In this document: positions 33,128 through 42,065 of the stretch, piece after piece
Layout: each line of letters begins with the position of its first letter
Numbering within the stretch: position 1 is the first letter of the stretch
Assembly: GCA_964396655.1 (NCBI GenBank)
Contig: CAYNFP010000009.1
Coordinates: forward strand, 1 to 50,077
DNA: 50,077 nt
Direction: 5' to 3'
Origin: CAYNFP01 sp964396655
GTDB taxonomy: Bacteria; Bacillota_I; Bacilli_A; RF39; UBA660
The notes under the pieces: generated by a model
The model's database searches: none
Told to the model about the DNA's origin: nothing
Seen by the model: the letters and a program-made list of their open reading frames with translations, nothing else
Made by a program: the position numbers and the translations under genes

Positions 33128-33155
33128 TTATATAATATTTTTTAAATCATATAAT
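33128..33155 (+). promoter_or_regulatory. Promoter of yabP-yabQ, possibly sigma-E type
   Basis: TTATATA (33128-33134), 13 bases, CATATAAT (33148-33155). This fits the sigma-E pattern (CATACAHT with one mismatch; weak -35), but TATAAT at 33150 also suits sigma-A. yabP-yabQ are sigma-E genes in B. subtilis. Confidence 0.35.
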
Positions 33156-33170
33156 TTATCAGGAGGAAAT

Positions 33171-33464
33171 ATGGACAAGAATAAAGAAGCGATTCAAGTC
33201 TTAAATCATAATATTCAAATTAATGAAAGAAAAAATATTGTAATAAATGGGATAAAAAAAATAGAGAATTTTGATAACGAAGAATTTTTTTTAGAAAGTG
33301 TAATGGGTTATATATTAATAAAAGGAGAAGATTTAGATTTAATTAAACTTGATACATATCAAGGAATTATTACAATTAAAGGTAAATTAAATAGTTTGAA
33401 TTACTTTGATGAAGAAAATAAAAAAATGAAAAAAGAAAATTTATTTTCTAAGTTATTTAAATAA
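33171..33464 (+). CDS. yabP: Spore protein YabP
   Basis: 97 residues from ATG 33171 (AGGAGG upstream; the longer reading from 33114 would begin in the spoVG terminator). YabP/YqfC family: VLNHNIQINERKNIVINGI, ENFDNEEFFLESVMGYILI, KGEDLDLIKLDTYQG. Needed for spore formation in B. subtilis; a mother-cell product. Stop overlaps the yabQ start. Confidence 0.88.
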   Translation: MDKNKEAIQVLNHNIQINERKNIVINGIKKIENFDNEEFFLESVMGYILIKGEDLDLIKLDTYQGIITIKGKLNSLNYFDEENKKMKKENLFSKLFK

Positions 33465-33763
33465 TGAGTTTAAAAACACAAATTATTTCACTATTGTTTT
33501 CCTTTTTATATGGTTGCTTTTTCTCTTTAATATACAATATTAATTATAAATTGATTTACAACACTCGTATTATGTATAAAGTTTTAATAAATTTTTTATT
33601 TGTTACTAACATAACATTAATATATTTTTTAATTTTATTAAAAATTAATAATGGTAACGTACATTTAACATTTATATTAATGCTTATATTTGGATTCATT
33701 ATAGTAAATAATAAATCGATTAAATTAAGAAAATATATAAAAATTAAAAAATGTAAATGTTAG
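33464..33763 (+). CDS. yabQ: Spore cortex protein YabQ
   Basis: 99 residues, with three to four predicted membrane helices and a lysine-rich end. LLFSFLYGCFFSLIYN matches the YabQ opening (F-x-GxxxGxxxD-like glycine face). The position right after yabP and before divIC is diagnostic. In B. subtilis it is a mother-cell membrane protein needed for cortex assembly. Shorter than the Bacillus protein. Confidence 0.8.
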   Translation: MSLKTQIISLLFSFLYGCFFSLIYNINYKLIYNTRIMYKVLINFLFVTNITLIYFLILLKINNGNVHLTFILMLIFGFIIVNNKSIKLRKYIKIKKCKC

Positions 33764-33773
33764 AAAGCAACAA

Positions 33774-33801
33774 TTGAATTTTAATATAATTATGATATAA
33801 T
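33774..33801 (+). promoter_or_regulatory. Promoter of divIC
   Basis: TTGAAT (33774-33779), 16 bases, TATAAT (33796-33801) with TGA extension. Confidence 0.65.
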
Positions 33802-33824
33802 TTTATTATAATGGAGGAGTAAAA

Positions 33825-34112
33825 ATGAAAAGAGCAAGCAAAAAAGATAAAAGAAGAATTTTTATTTTGATTTTATTTTTGATTCCACTATTAGTATTCT
33901 TTGTAGCTAATATGTTTAGTTATTGGTCTCAAATTTATAAAAATGTCAAAGAAAAAGAGAAGTTAGAAGTAACATATAAAAATGTTTTAGAAAAAGAACA
34001 AAACTTAAAAACAGAAATAACAAAATTACAAGATCCAGATTATGTGGCGCGTTATGCTAGAGAAAAATACTTATATTCTAAAGATGGAGAAATAATAATT
34101 AAAATAGACTAG
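33825..34112 (+). CDS. divIC: Septum formation protein DivIC (FtsB-like)
   Basis: 95 residues: basic cytoplasmic end, one membrane helix (about 12-32), an extracellular coiled coil (about 40-70) and the conserved LQDPDYVARYAREKYLY segment. Part of the FtsL-DivIB-DivIC division complex. GGAGGAG upstream. Confidence 0.93.
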   Translation: MKRASKKDKRRIFILILFLIPLLVFFVANMFSYWSQIYKNVKEKEKLEVTYKNVLEKEQNLKTEITKLQDPDYVARYAREKYLYSKDGEIIIKID

Positions 34113-34136
34113 CACTATACATAAGTGCTTTTTTTT
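34111..34136 (+). terminator. Terminator of divIC
   Basis: AGCACT (34111-34116), seven-base loop, AGTGCT (34124-34129), T run; starts in the divIC stop. Confidence 0.8.
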
Positions 34137-34144
34137 GATACAAT
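34136..34144 (+). promoter_or_regulatory. Possible extended -10 promoter of tilS-ftsH
   Basis: TGATACAAT (TACAAT 34139-34144) directly after the divIC terminator; no clear -35. Confidence 0.4.
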
Positions 34145-34170
34145 TTTTATTATGAGGAATGGAGATAACA

Positions 34171-35496
34171 GTGAAAGAGGTTTATAATTTTTTATTAAAT
34201 GAAAGCGGAATCGAATGTAAAGACGCTGTTGTTATTGGAGTGTCTGGTGGGCCAGATTCTATGGCGTTACTTTATATAATGAATAAATTAAGGAAAGAAC
34301 AAGATTTGTTTTTAATTTGTGCTCATGTTAATCACAATGTTAGAGAAGAAAGTGAAAATGAAAGAATATTTCTTCAAAAATATTGCGAAAAAGAAGGTAT
34401 ATGTTTTGAATATATGAAAATAGAAGGTTATGGAGATGATAATTTTCATAACGAAGCTAGAACAATTAGATATAATTTCTTTGAGAAATTAATTAAACAT
34501 TATAATGCAAAATTTTTATTAACAGCACACCATGGAGATGACTTAATGGAAACTATTTTGATGAGAATAGTAAGAGGTTCAACTTTAAAAGGTTATAGTG
34601 GATTTTCAAAGATAGTTCAAAAAGAAGGTTATAAAATTATTAGACCTTTTGTAACATTAACAAAAGAAGACATAGAAAAATATGATAAAGAAAATAAAAT
34701 AAAATATGTAGTTGATAAATCAAATTTTAAAGATGTTTATACTAGAAATAGATATAGAAAGTGTGTATTACCTTTTTTAAAGTCTGAAGACCCAAATGTA
34801 CATTTAAAATTTTTAAAATTTAGTGAAACCTTATTGGAAAATAATGAGTATATAAATAACCAAATGAATTGTGTTAAGAACAGAGTATTAAAACAAGGTG
34901 TTTTAGATATAGAAAAGTTTAAAGAACTTGAAAAAGTTATTCAAATTAAAATAATTTATTCAATATTGGAAACAATATATGGAGATGATTTAATAATTAT
35001 TAATGATGCTCATGTTAATCTTATATTAAATTTAATTAATTCGAATAAAGTAAATAGTGTAGTACATCTACCAAACAATGTTATATGTAGTAGAGCTTAC
35101 AATGATTTAACATTTAATTTTTATGAACCGTTAAATGAGCAATATGAAATAGAATTAATAGACATAGTTAATTTACCTAACGGAAAAAATATTGAAGTAG
35201 TAGAAAATTCTGAGTGGGGGAACAATTTTGTTACAAGATTGTCTTCAAAAGAAGTTGCTTTGCCACTTCATGCAAGAACTAGAAGAAATGGTGACAAAAT
35301 GGAAGTTAAAAAAATGCGCGGAAGTAAAAAAATAAATGATATATTTATTGATGAAAAAATTTCAATAAATGAAAGGAATTTATGGCCTATAGTTTTAGAT
35401 TCTAACGAAAAAATAGTTTGGCTTCCAGGGCTAAAAAAATCAAGGTTTGACAAAGATAAAAATGAAGAGTATGATATCGTATTAAGATATTATTAA
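34171..35496 (+). CDS. tilS: tRNA(Ile)-lysidine synthetase TilS
   Basis: Converts C34 of tRNA-Ile(CAU) to lysidine. PP-loop ATPase motif GVSGGPDSMAL, then VNHNVREES, LLTAHHGDDLMET and the TilS C-terminal substrate domains. I chose GTG 34171 because GGAG lies six bases before it. The in-frame ATG at 34159 abuts GAGGA with no spacing. The protein is then 441 residues. SpoIIE, which lies before tilS in Bacillus, is absent here. Confidence 0.94.
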   Translation: MKEVYNFLLNESGIECKDAVVIGVSGGPDSMALLYIMNKLRKEQDLFLICAHVNHNVREESENERIFLQKYCEKEGICFEYMKIEGYGDDNFHNEARTIRYNFFEKLIKHYNAKFLLTAHHGDDLMETILMRIVRGSTLKGYSGFSKIVQKEGYKIIRPFVTLTKEDIEKYDKENKIKYVVDKSNFKDVYTRNRYRKCVLPFLKSEDPNVHLKFLKFSETLLENNEYINNQMNCVKNRVLKQGVLDIEKFKELEKVIQIKIIYSILETIYGDDLIIINDAHVNLILNLINSNKVNSVVHLPNNVICSRAYNDLTFNFYEPLNEQYEIELIDIVNLPNGKNIEVVENSEWGNNFVTRLSSKEVALPLHARTRRNGDKMEVKKMRGSKKINDIFIDEKISINERNLWPIVLDSNEKIVWLPGLKKSRFDKDKNEEYDIVLRYY

Positions 35497-35512
35497 ATGA
35501 GGAGAAGAACGA

Positions 35513-37387
35513 ATGATAGTTAAAAAAAATAATAATTTTTTGAGAAATATGTTACCTTATGTATTACTTTTTTTAGTAGTAATAAGCACATTATTTTTCT
35601 TTAATACAATAAAAAACAAGGTCTATGATTTAGATTACAATAAATTTGTGGTTGAATTGAATAAAGGAAATGTGGAAGAATTAAACATAACTCCAAGAAG
35701 TGGAGCTGGTGTGTATACTTTAACTGGTAAACTAGATAGTTATAATGACAATGAAAGTTTTGAAGTAACTGTACCTTTATCAGATTCAGTTATAAATACA
35801 ATTCTTAGTGAAGCTAAAAAGCAAAATTTAACTGTAAATACAAATACAAATCCCGAGAATAATTCTTGGGTTACAATTGCGCTTAATTTTATTCCAACTT
35901 TATTATTATTGGGAGCTATGTTTTACTTTATAACTAAGCTATCTAATAATGGAAAAGGTAGTTTTGATTTTGGTAAAAGCAAGGCTAAATTATCAGAAGA
36001 GGGTGGAAAGACAACATTTAAAGATGTTGCGGGTTTAAAAGAAGAAAAAGAAGAAGTTCAAGAATTAATTGATTTTTTAAAGAATCCAAAGAAATTCCAA
36101 AAATTAGGGGCTAGAATTCCTAAGGGAGTTCTATTAGTAGGCCCTCCTGGAACTGGTAAAACTTTATTAGCTAGAGCAGTTGCGGGTGAAGCAAAAGTTC
36201 CATTTTATTATATAAGTGGTTCTGATTTCGTTGAATTGTTTGTTGGTGTTGGTGCTTCTCGTGTTAGAGATATGTTTAAACAAGCCAAAGCTACCGCTCC
36301 ATGTTTAATATTCATAGATGAAATAGATGCTGTTGGTAGACAAAGAGGAACAGGTCTTGGGGGCGGACATGATGAAAGAGAACAAACTTTAAATCAATTA
36401 TTAACAGAAATGGATGGATTTGGAGCTAATGAAGGAATAATAATAATTGCAGCAACAAATAGACCAGATGTATTAGATCCCGCACTATTAAGACCAGGAA
36501 GATTTGATAGACAAGTAACAGTTAATTTACCGGATGTTAGGGAACGTGAAGAAATACTTGGAGTTCATGCAAAAAATAAAATATTAGATGAAAAAGTAAA
36601 ATTAAATAATATCGCAGCAAGAACACCAGGATATTCTGGAGCAGACTTAGAAAATCTTCTTAATGAAGCAGCATTATTAGCCGTTAGAAGAAATAAATCA
36701 AACATAACCATGGAAGAAATAGATGAGGCAAGTGACAGAGTATTAATGGGGCCGGCTAAAAAAAGCAGAAAAGTTACCGAGTTTGAAAAGAAAGTTGTAT
36801 CTTTTCATGAAGCAGGTCACGCAGTAGCAGGTATTATTCTTCCTAATGGAGACGAAGTTCATAAGATAACTATCATTCCTAGAGGAATGGCTGGGGGATA
36901 CACTCAAATGCTTCCTAAGGAAGAAAAAACATTAGTTTATACTAAAGAAGAATTATTAGAACAAATAACAACATTATTATCAGGAAGAGTTAGTGAAGAA
37001 TTATTCTTAGATGAAATAAGTACCGGCGCAACCGATGATATTAAAAGATCAACTAAAATTGCAAGATCAATGGTTACTGAATATGGAATGAGTGATTTGG
37101 GTCCTGTTCAATACGAGCATAGAAGTGAAGATGTTTTCTTGGGTAGAGATTACACCAAGTCAAGAAATTTTTCAGATCAAGTAGCGTTAGAAATTGATAG
37201 CGAAGTTAAAAAAATTATTGATGGATGTTATGAAAAAGCAAAGGGTATTTTAAAAAATAATAAGCATTTAGTAGAAATTTTAGCTAATGAATTAATAAAA
37301 AGAGAAACTTTAACTAAAGAAGAAATTGAAGATATCGTTGCTTCTTATAAAGAATCTAAATCTAAGAAAAATAAAAAAGAAGATTAA
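35513..37387 (+). CDS. ftsH: ATP-dependent zinc metalloprotease FtsH
   Basis: Membrane AAA+ protease. Membrane helices about 13-31 and 118-140 around an extracytoplasmic domain; Walker A GPPGTGKT, Walker B LIFIDEID, SRH region, and zinc site HEAGH. 624 residues, normal. GAGGAGAAG before ATG. Same order as B. subtilis (tilS then ftsH, hprT missing). Confidence 0.98.
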   Translation: MIVKKNNNFLRNMLPYVLLFLVVISTLFFFNTIKNKVYDLDYNKFVVELNKGNVEELNITPRSGAGVYTLTGKLDSYNDNESFEVTVPLSDSVINTILSEAKKQNLTVNTNTNPENNSWVTIALNFIPTLLLLGAMFYFITKLSNNGKGSFDFGKSKAKLSEEGGKTTFKDVAGLKEEKEEVQELIDFLKNPKKFQKLGARIPKGVLLVGPPGTGKTLLARAVAGEAKVPFYYISGSDFVELFVGVGASRVRDMFKQAKATAPCLIFIDEIDAVGRQRGTGLGGGHDEREQTLNQLLTEMDGFGANEGIIIIAATNRPDVLDPALLRPGRFDRQVTVNLPDVREREEILGVHAKNKILDEKVKLNNIAARTPGYSGADLENLLNEAALLAVRRNKSNITMEEIDEASDRVLMGPAKKSRKVTEFEKKVVSFHEAGHAVAGIILPNGDEVHKITIIPRGMAGGYTQMLPKEEKTLVYTKEELLEQITTLLSGRVSEELFLDEISTGATDDIKRSTKIARSMVTEYGMSDLGPVQYEHRSEDVFLGRDYTKSRNFSDQVALEIDSEVKKIIDGCYEKAKGILKNNKHLVEILANELIKRETLTKEEIEDIVASYKESKSKKNKKED

Positions 37388-37402
37388 AATCTTCTTTTTT
37401 TA
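37374..37402 (+). terminator. Terminator of ftsH
   Basis: AAAGAAGATT (37376-37385) paired with AATCTTCTTT (37388-37397), T run to 37401; overlaps the stop codon. Confidence 0.75.
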
Positions 37403-37487
37403 ATTTATTTAATATTAAAATTTTCATTATTTCTTTTAAAAAAATATAGTATGTGTTAAAATAATTTATGAAGTGAGGTAGTCTATT

Positions 37488-38288
37488 ATGGGGAAAGTAA
37501 TTTCATTGGTTAATCAAAAAGGTGGAGTAGGAAAAACAACGACTAGTGTAAATCTTTCTAGTTCTTTGGGGCATTTAGGCAAAAAAGTTTTACTAATAGA
37601 TTTAGATCCTCAAAGTAATTCGACAACAGGACTCGGAGTAAACAAATTGGATGTTTCTAAAAGTATTTATGATGTAATAATGGGCGATGCCGATATTACA
37701 GAAACTATAATAAAAACACCATTTAAAAATCTTAGTGTTATACCATCAATGATAAATTTGGCTGGAACTGATATAGAACTAGTTCAAAAAAGTATGATGA
37801 CGCAGGATTTTAGAATAAGCGATCAACTAAAAGGCAAAATTGATAAAATAAAAGATAGATATGACTATATCATAATTGATTGTCCTCCAAATTTAGGTTT
37901 ATTAACAACAAATGCATTAGCAGCTTCTAACTCAGTTTTAATACCTGTACAATGTGAATATTATGCATTAGAAGGAGTTACTCAATTATTAAATACAATT
38001 ATATTAACTCAAACCAGGATTAATCCAAGTTTGGATATAGAAGGCGTATTGCTTACAATGCTTGATGGAAGAACTTTACTAGGATTACAAGTTGTTGAAG
38101 AATTGAGAAAATTCTTTAAAGATAAAGTTTTTGATACAATAATTCCAAGGTTAGTAAGATTAGTAGAAGCTCCATCACATGGAAAACCAATTATTGAATA
38201 TGACCCTAAATGTAAGGGAGCACTTGCGTATTTAAATTTAGCAAAAGAGGTAATAGATAGAAATAAAATTAATGAAAGAGGTGACTAA
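37488..38288 (+). CDS. soj: Chromosome partitioning ATPase Soj (ParA)
   Basis: Deviant Walker A KGGVGKTT (11-18) with the signature lysine, DLDPQSNSTTGL, DYIIIDCPPNLG and the DNA-binding C-terminal half. 266 residues. Soj dynamically interacts with Spo0J and DnaA at the origin. GAGGT precedes the ATG. Two bases ahead of spo0J. Confidence 0.97.
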   Translation: MGKVISLVNQKGGVGKTTTSVNLSSSLGHLGKKVLLIDLDPQSNSTTGLGVNKLDVSKSIYDVIMGDADITETIIKTPFKNLSVIPSMINLAGTDIELVQKSMMTQDFRISDQLKGKIDKIKDRYDYIIIDCPPNLGLLTTNALAASNSVLIPVQCEYYALEGVTQLLNTIILTQTRINPSLDIEGVLLTMLDGRTLLGLQVVEELRKFFKDKVFDTIIPRLVRLVEAPSHGKPIIEYDPKCKGALAYLNLAKEVIDRNKINERGD

Positions 38289-38290
38289 AC

Positions 38291-39184
38291 ATGGAAAATA
38301 AAAGACAAGCTCTAGGAAGAGGTCTTGAACAATTATTTAACAATGAAGTTAACATTTCTTCGTTTGAAAAAAATATATTAGAAACCGCAAATAAGGACGA
38401 TATATTAGAAATAAGATTGGAAGATCTTAGAAGTAATCCTTATCAACCAAGACAGAATTTTGATCAAGAAAAATTAAATGAATTAGCAGACTCTATTAAG
38501 GAGTTTGGAGTTATTCAACCTATTATAGTAAAAAAGAGTATAAAAGGGTATGAAATAGTTGCTGGTGAAAGAAGAGTTAAAGCAAGTAGAATTGCAGGCA
38601 AAGAAACTATTCCGGCTTTAATTAAAAACTTTACTGATGAAGAAATGATGCAGATAGCATTATTAGAAAATATACAAAGGGAAGATTTAAGTGCAATTGA
38701 AGAAGCAGAAGCCTATAGAAATTTAATAAATTCTTTAGGAATTACTCAAGATGAGTTTTCTAAAAGAGTTGGCAAAAGTAGAAGTTACGTTACAAATATG
38801 CTAGGACTTTTAAGATTACCTAGAGAAGTTCAAGATAAGATACTTAAAAAAGATATTAGTATGGCTCATGCAAGATTATTAAGTAAATTAGAAGATTATG
38901 AAAAAGTTATAGAAATATCAAATAAAATTATAGATGAAGGAATTAGTGTAAGAAAACTTGAAGAAATGTTAAATAATCCCGATTATCTAAGACAAAAACC
39001 TATAAAAAGAGTTGTTAAAAGAGCTGATACAAAATATCAATATATTCAAGAAATATTGAGAGAAAAAATAGGCTCTATGGTAAAAATTAATTCTAAGAAT
39101 ATAAATATTCCTTTTGAAAGTGAAAAAGATTTAGAAAGAATCTTAGAAATACTTAAAATAAAAGTGGATATAGATAATGAATAA
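38291..39184 (+). CDS. spo0J: Chromosome partitioning protein Spo0J (ParB)
   Basis: CTP-dependent parS clamp. The N-terminal ALGRGLEQLF is the Soj-stimulating peptide; CTP motif GERRVKAS (92-99); helix-turn-helix GKSRSYVTNM (161-170) with the Spo0J-type Arg, unlike Noc's Gln; C-terminal dimerisation domain. 297 residues. The partner parS sites are at 17877 and 17927. HTH position 179-equivalent is Met and the 201-equivalent is Ala, deviating mildly from typical Thr/Gly. Confidence 0.97.
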   Translation: MENKRQALGRGLEQLFNNEVNISSFEKNILETANKDDILEIRLEDLRSNPYQPRQNFDQEKLNELADSIKEFGVIQPIIVKKSIKGYEIVAGERRVKASRIAGKETIPALIKNFTDEEMMQIALLENIQREDLSAIEEAEAYRNLINSLGITQDEFSKRVGKSRSYVTNMLGLLRLPREVQDKILKKDISMAHARLLSKLEDYEKVIEISNKIIDEGISVRKLEEMLNNPDYLRQKPIKRVVKRADTKYQYIQEILREKIGSMVKINSKNINIPFESEKDLERILEILKIKVDIDNE

Positions 39185-39356
39185 AAAATATGAGTTAAAT
39201 TCAATCGTTATTATGAAAAAACCTCATGCTTGTAAAACAAATTTATGGAAAATAACAAGGTGTGGAGTTGATATTAAATTGAAATGCATAAATTGTGGTA
39301 GAGACATTATGATGGATAGATTGGAATTTGAAAAAAAATTAAAAGAGGTGAAATAA
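39177..39356 (+). CDS. DUF951 family small zinc-binding-like protein
   Basis: 59 residues, overlapping the spo0J end by eight bases. Pattern KKPHACKTNLWKITRCGVD and LKCINCGRDIMM matches DUF951 (KKPHPCG...W...G.D...KC..C). Four cysteines suggest a zinc knuckle. In many Bacillota DUF951 lies between spo0J and ychF, as it does here. Function unknown. GAGGTG for the next gene is in its end. Confidence 0.85.
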   Translation: MNKKYELNSIVIMKKPHACKTNLWKITRCGVDIKLKCINCGRDIMMDRLEFEKKLKEVK

Positions 39357-40895
39357 ATGTTTAAAAAGAAAATTGTTTTAAGTCCAATGTTGACTTTTAT
39401 AGTTTTAACAGTTGTAACAATAATTTTAAGTGGCATTTTATCATTTTTTAATACGCAGGCAAATTATTCAACAGTAAATGCAGTAACTCATGAATTAACA
39501 AGTAATGTAGTAAGTGTAGAAAGTTTCTTTAGTTTATATGGTCTAAAATATATTGTTACAAATGCAGTAAGTGATTTTGTATCATTTACTCCTTTATCAA
39601 TGTTATTAATTACTTTAATAGGTATAGGTATTTTAGAAAAATCTGGATTTTTGAGAACAGCACTTACCTTGATAACTAGAAATTCTTCAAAATATCTTGT
39701 TACATTTATGATAGTAATAATAAGTATATTATTTACATTAGTTGGTGATATAGGGTTCGTTATAGTATTACCAATTGCGGCATTATTATTTAAATATGGA
39801 AAAAGAAATCCTTTGGGCGGAATTATTGCGTCTTTTGCTGCGATGTCTTTTGGATGTGGGGTAAATATATTTTTAAGTTCTATTGATAGTAGCTTATTAA
39901 ATTTAACTTTAAGTGCTGCTAAGTTATGGGATGTTAATTATACTATTGGAGTTTTCTTCTCATTGTTCATAATGATAGTAGTTCTAATAGTGATGTCGAT
40001 TTTATTTACTAATATTACAGAAAACAGAATAATGCCAAGCTTACCAAAATATGAATTTAGTGAAGAAGATGAAAATTACATAATTACAAACAAAGATTTA
40101 AGAGGGTTAGTAATAGCAATTCTTGTTGGACTTGTATATTTAATATTTTTGGTTTATAGCATAATTCCTGGATTGCCTTTATCAGGAGGATTACTTGATG
40201 ATGGTGGTACTAGATATATAGATATGCTCTTTGGAGATAATTCGCTTTTTAATAAAGGGTTTGTGTTCATCATAACTTTTTGGTTCTTCTTAATAGGACT
40301 TTCATATGGAATTATGACTCGTTCTATAAGATCAAATAAAGATTTAACTAAGAGTTTATCTCATTCATTAGATGGAATTGGAAGTGTTATAGTTTTATTA
40401 TTCTTTGCATCAATCTTCATCAGTGTATTTAAAAAAACTAATATTGGAAATGTTATAACTGCATCTTTAACTAACATATTAACTGCATTTAATTTTACAG
40501 GAATAGGTTTAATTATAGCGTTATTATTAATAGTTTTGATAAGCAACTTCTTTTTAACATCTTCTGTATTAAAGTGGTCAATGATGAGTGGGGTTGCAGT
40601 TTCGGCATTTATGAGTGCAAGCATATCACCTGAGTTTGCTCAAGTAGTATTTACTGCAGGAGATGCTATGACAAACGGAATAACACCTTTATTTGCATAT
40701 TTCGTTATATATGTAGCATTCCTTGAAAAATATAATCAAGGAGATACAATAACAATAACAAAAAGTATAAAATATATGATTCCTTACAGCCTAACAACAT
40801 TTGTTATTTGGTTTGTAGTACTAATTGGTTGGTATATTACTGGATTGCCTTTAGGAATTGGAAGTATGCCAGGAGTTACATATTTATTAAAATAG
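39357..40895 (+). CDS. AbgT-family transporter
   Basis: 512 residues with about 10-12 membrane helices. The AbgT (p-aminobenzoyl-glutamate) family pattern is seen: extracytoplasmic loop after helix 1, GDIGFVIVLPIAALLF, SFGCGVNIF, LISNFFLTSSVLKW and FTAGDAMTNGITPLFAY. Relatives import aminobenzoyl-glutamate or export sulfonamides; the substrate cannot be read here. Inserted between DUF951 and ychF, normally adjacent. Ribosome site GAGGTGA overlaps the preceding gene. Confidence 0.85.
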   Translation: MFKKKIVLSPMLTFIVLTVVTIILSGILSFFNTQANYSTVNAVTHELTSNVVSVESFFSLYGLKYIVTNAVSDFVSFTPLSMLLITLIGIGILEKSGFLRTALTLITRNSSKYLVTFMIVIISILFTLVGDIGFVIVLPIAALLFKYGKRNPLGGIIASFAAMSFGCGVNIFLSSIDSSLLNLTLSAAKLWDVNYTIGVFFSLFIMIVVLIVMSILFTNITENRIMPSLPKYEFSEEDENYIITNKDLRGLVIAILVGLVYLIFLVYSIIPGLPLSGGLLDDGGTRYIDMLFGDNSLFNKGFVFIITFWFFLIGLSYGIMTRSIRSNKDLTKSLSHSLDGIGSVIVLLFFASIFISVFKKTNIGNVITASLTNILTAFNFTGIGLIIALLLIVLISNFFLTSSVLKWSMMSGVAVSAFMSASISPEFAQVVFTAGDAMTNGITPLFAYFVIYVAFLEKYNQGDTITITKSIKYMIPYSLTTFVIWFVVLIGWYITGLPLGIGSMPGVTYLLK

Positions 40896-40912
40896 AAAAG
40901 AGTTGATTTACA

Positions 40913-42013
40913 ATGACATTAAAAGCAGGAATTATTGGATTACCCAATGTAGGTAAAAGTACTTTGTTTAATGCAATAACAAAAAAAAATATTTTGGCAG
41001 CTAACTATCCATTTGCAACTATAGATCCAAATGTTGGAGTAGTAGTGGTGCCAGATAAAAGATTGGATAAACTAAATGAGATGTATTCTCCAGAAAGATT
41101 GATACCAACACAATATGAATTTATTGATATAGCCGGTTTGGTTAAAGGGGCTTCTACCGGAGAAGGTCTTGGGAATAAGTTTTTATCACATATAAGAGAA
41201 GTTGACGCTATTGTGCATGTCGTTAGATGTTTTGAAGATAAAAATATAATTCATGTTGAAGGGGATGTAAATCCTTTAAGAGATATAGATATTATAAATT
41301 TAGAGCTAATTTTAAGTGATTCTGAAATAATTGAAAATAGAATTGTTAAAATAGAAAAAAAAGCTAAAACAGAGAATGATAAAGAAAGTTTATTTGAATT
41401 AGCAACACTAGAAAAGGCAAGAAATATGTTAAATAAAGAAATCTCTTTAAGATTAGGTAATTGGGAAGAAAATGAATTAAAGTTATTGAAACCATTTAAT
41501 TTTATTTCTTTAAAACCAATAATATATTTAGCTAATATATCAGAAGATGATCTTATAGATAGTAACAATAAATATATACTTGAATTAATTAATATAGCAA
41601 ATAAAGAAAAAGCATCTGTAATACCTATGTGTGCTAAAGTTGAAAGTGAATTAATAGATTTAAATGAAGAAGATAAAACTAAGTTTTTAAATGAACTTGG
41701 AATTGAAATGAGTGGTTTAGATAGATTAATAGATGTTACCTATAAATTACTAGGGCTAAAAACTTTCTTTACTGTAGGAAAAGATGAAGTAAGAGCTTGG
41801 ACATTTGAAAACGGAATGAAGGCTCCAGAATGCGCTGGTATAATACATACTGATTTTCAAAGAGGGTTTATAAAAGCAGAAGTAATGTCTTATGAAGATT
41901 TGATTACTTATGGAAGCGAGCTTAAAGTAAAAGAAGCGGGTAAAGCAAGACTTGAGGGTAAAGAATATATAATGAAAGATGGAGATATTTGTTACTTTAG
42001 GTTTAATATTTAG
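40913..42013 (+). CDS. ychF: Ribosome-binding ATPase YchF
   Basis: Obg-family P-loop ATPase. GLPNVGKSTLFNAIT, FIDIAGLVKGASTGEGLGN, a coiled-coil insertion, and a C-terminal TGS domain (FTVGKDEVRAWTF ... YIMKDGDICYFRFN). 366 residues, normal. Typical neighbour of rpsF in Bacillota. Confidence 0.97.
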   Translation: MTLKAGIIGLPNVGKSTLFNAITKKNILAANYPFATIDPNVGVVVVPDKRLDKLNEMYSPERLIPTQYEFIDIAGLVKGASTGEGLGNKFLSHIREVDAIVHVVRCFEDKNIIHVEGDVNPLRDIDIINLELILSDSEIIENRIVKIEKKAKTENDKESLFELATLEKARNMLNKEISLRLGNWEENELKLLKPFNFISLKPIIYLANISEDDLIDSNNKYILELINIANKEKASVIPMCAKVESELIDLNEEDKTKFLNELGIEMSGLDRLIDVTYKLLGLKTFFTVGKDEVRAWTFENGMKAPECAGIIHTDFQRGFIKAEVMSYEDLITYGSELKVKEAGKARLEGKEYIMKDGDICYFRFNI

Positions 42014-42065
42014 TGGTATTTGCAGAATAAAAATTCTGTTATAAATATAAATAGGAGGTGAGAAA

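Noticed and set aside
33114..33170. N-terminal extension of YabP from 33114
   Set aside because: It would begin within the spoVG terminator; the ATG at 33171 has AGGAGG.
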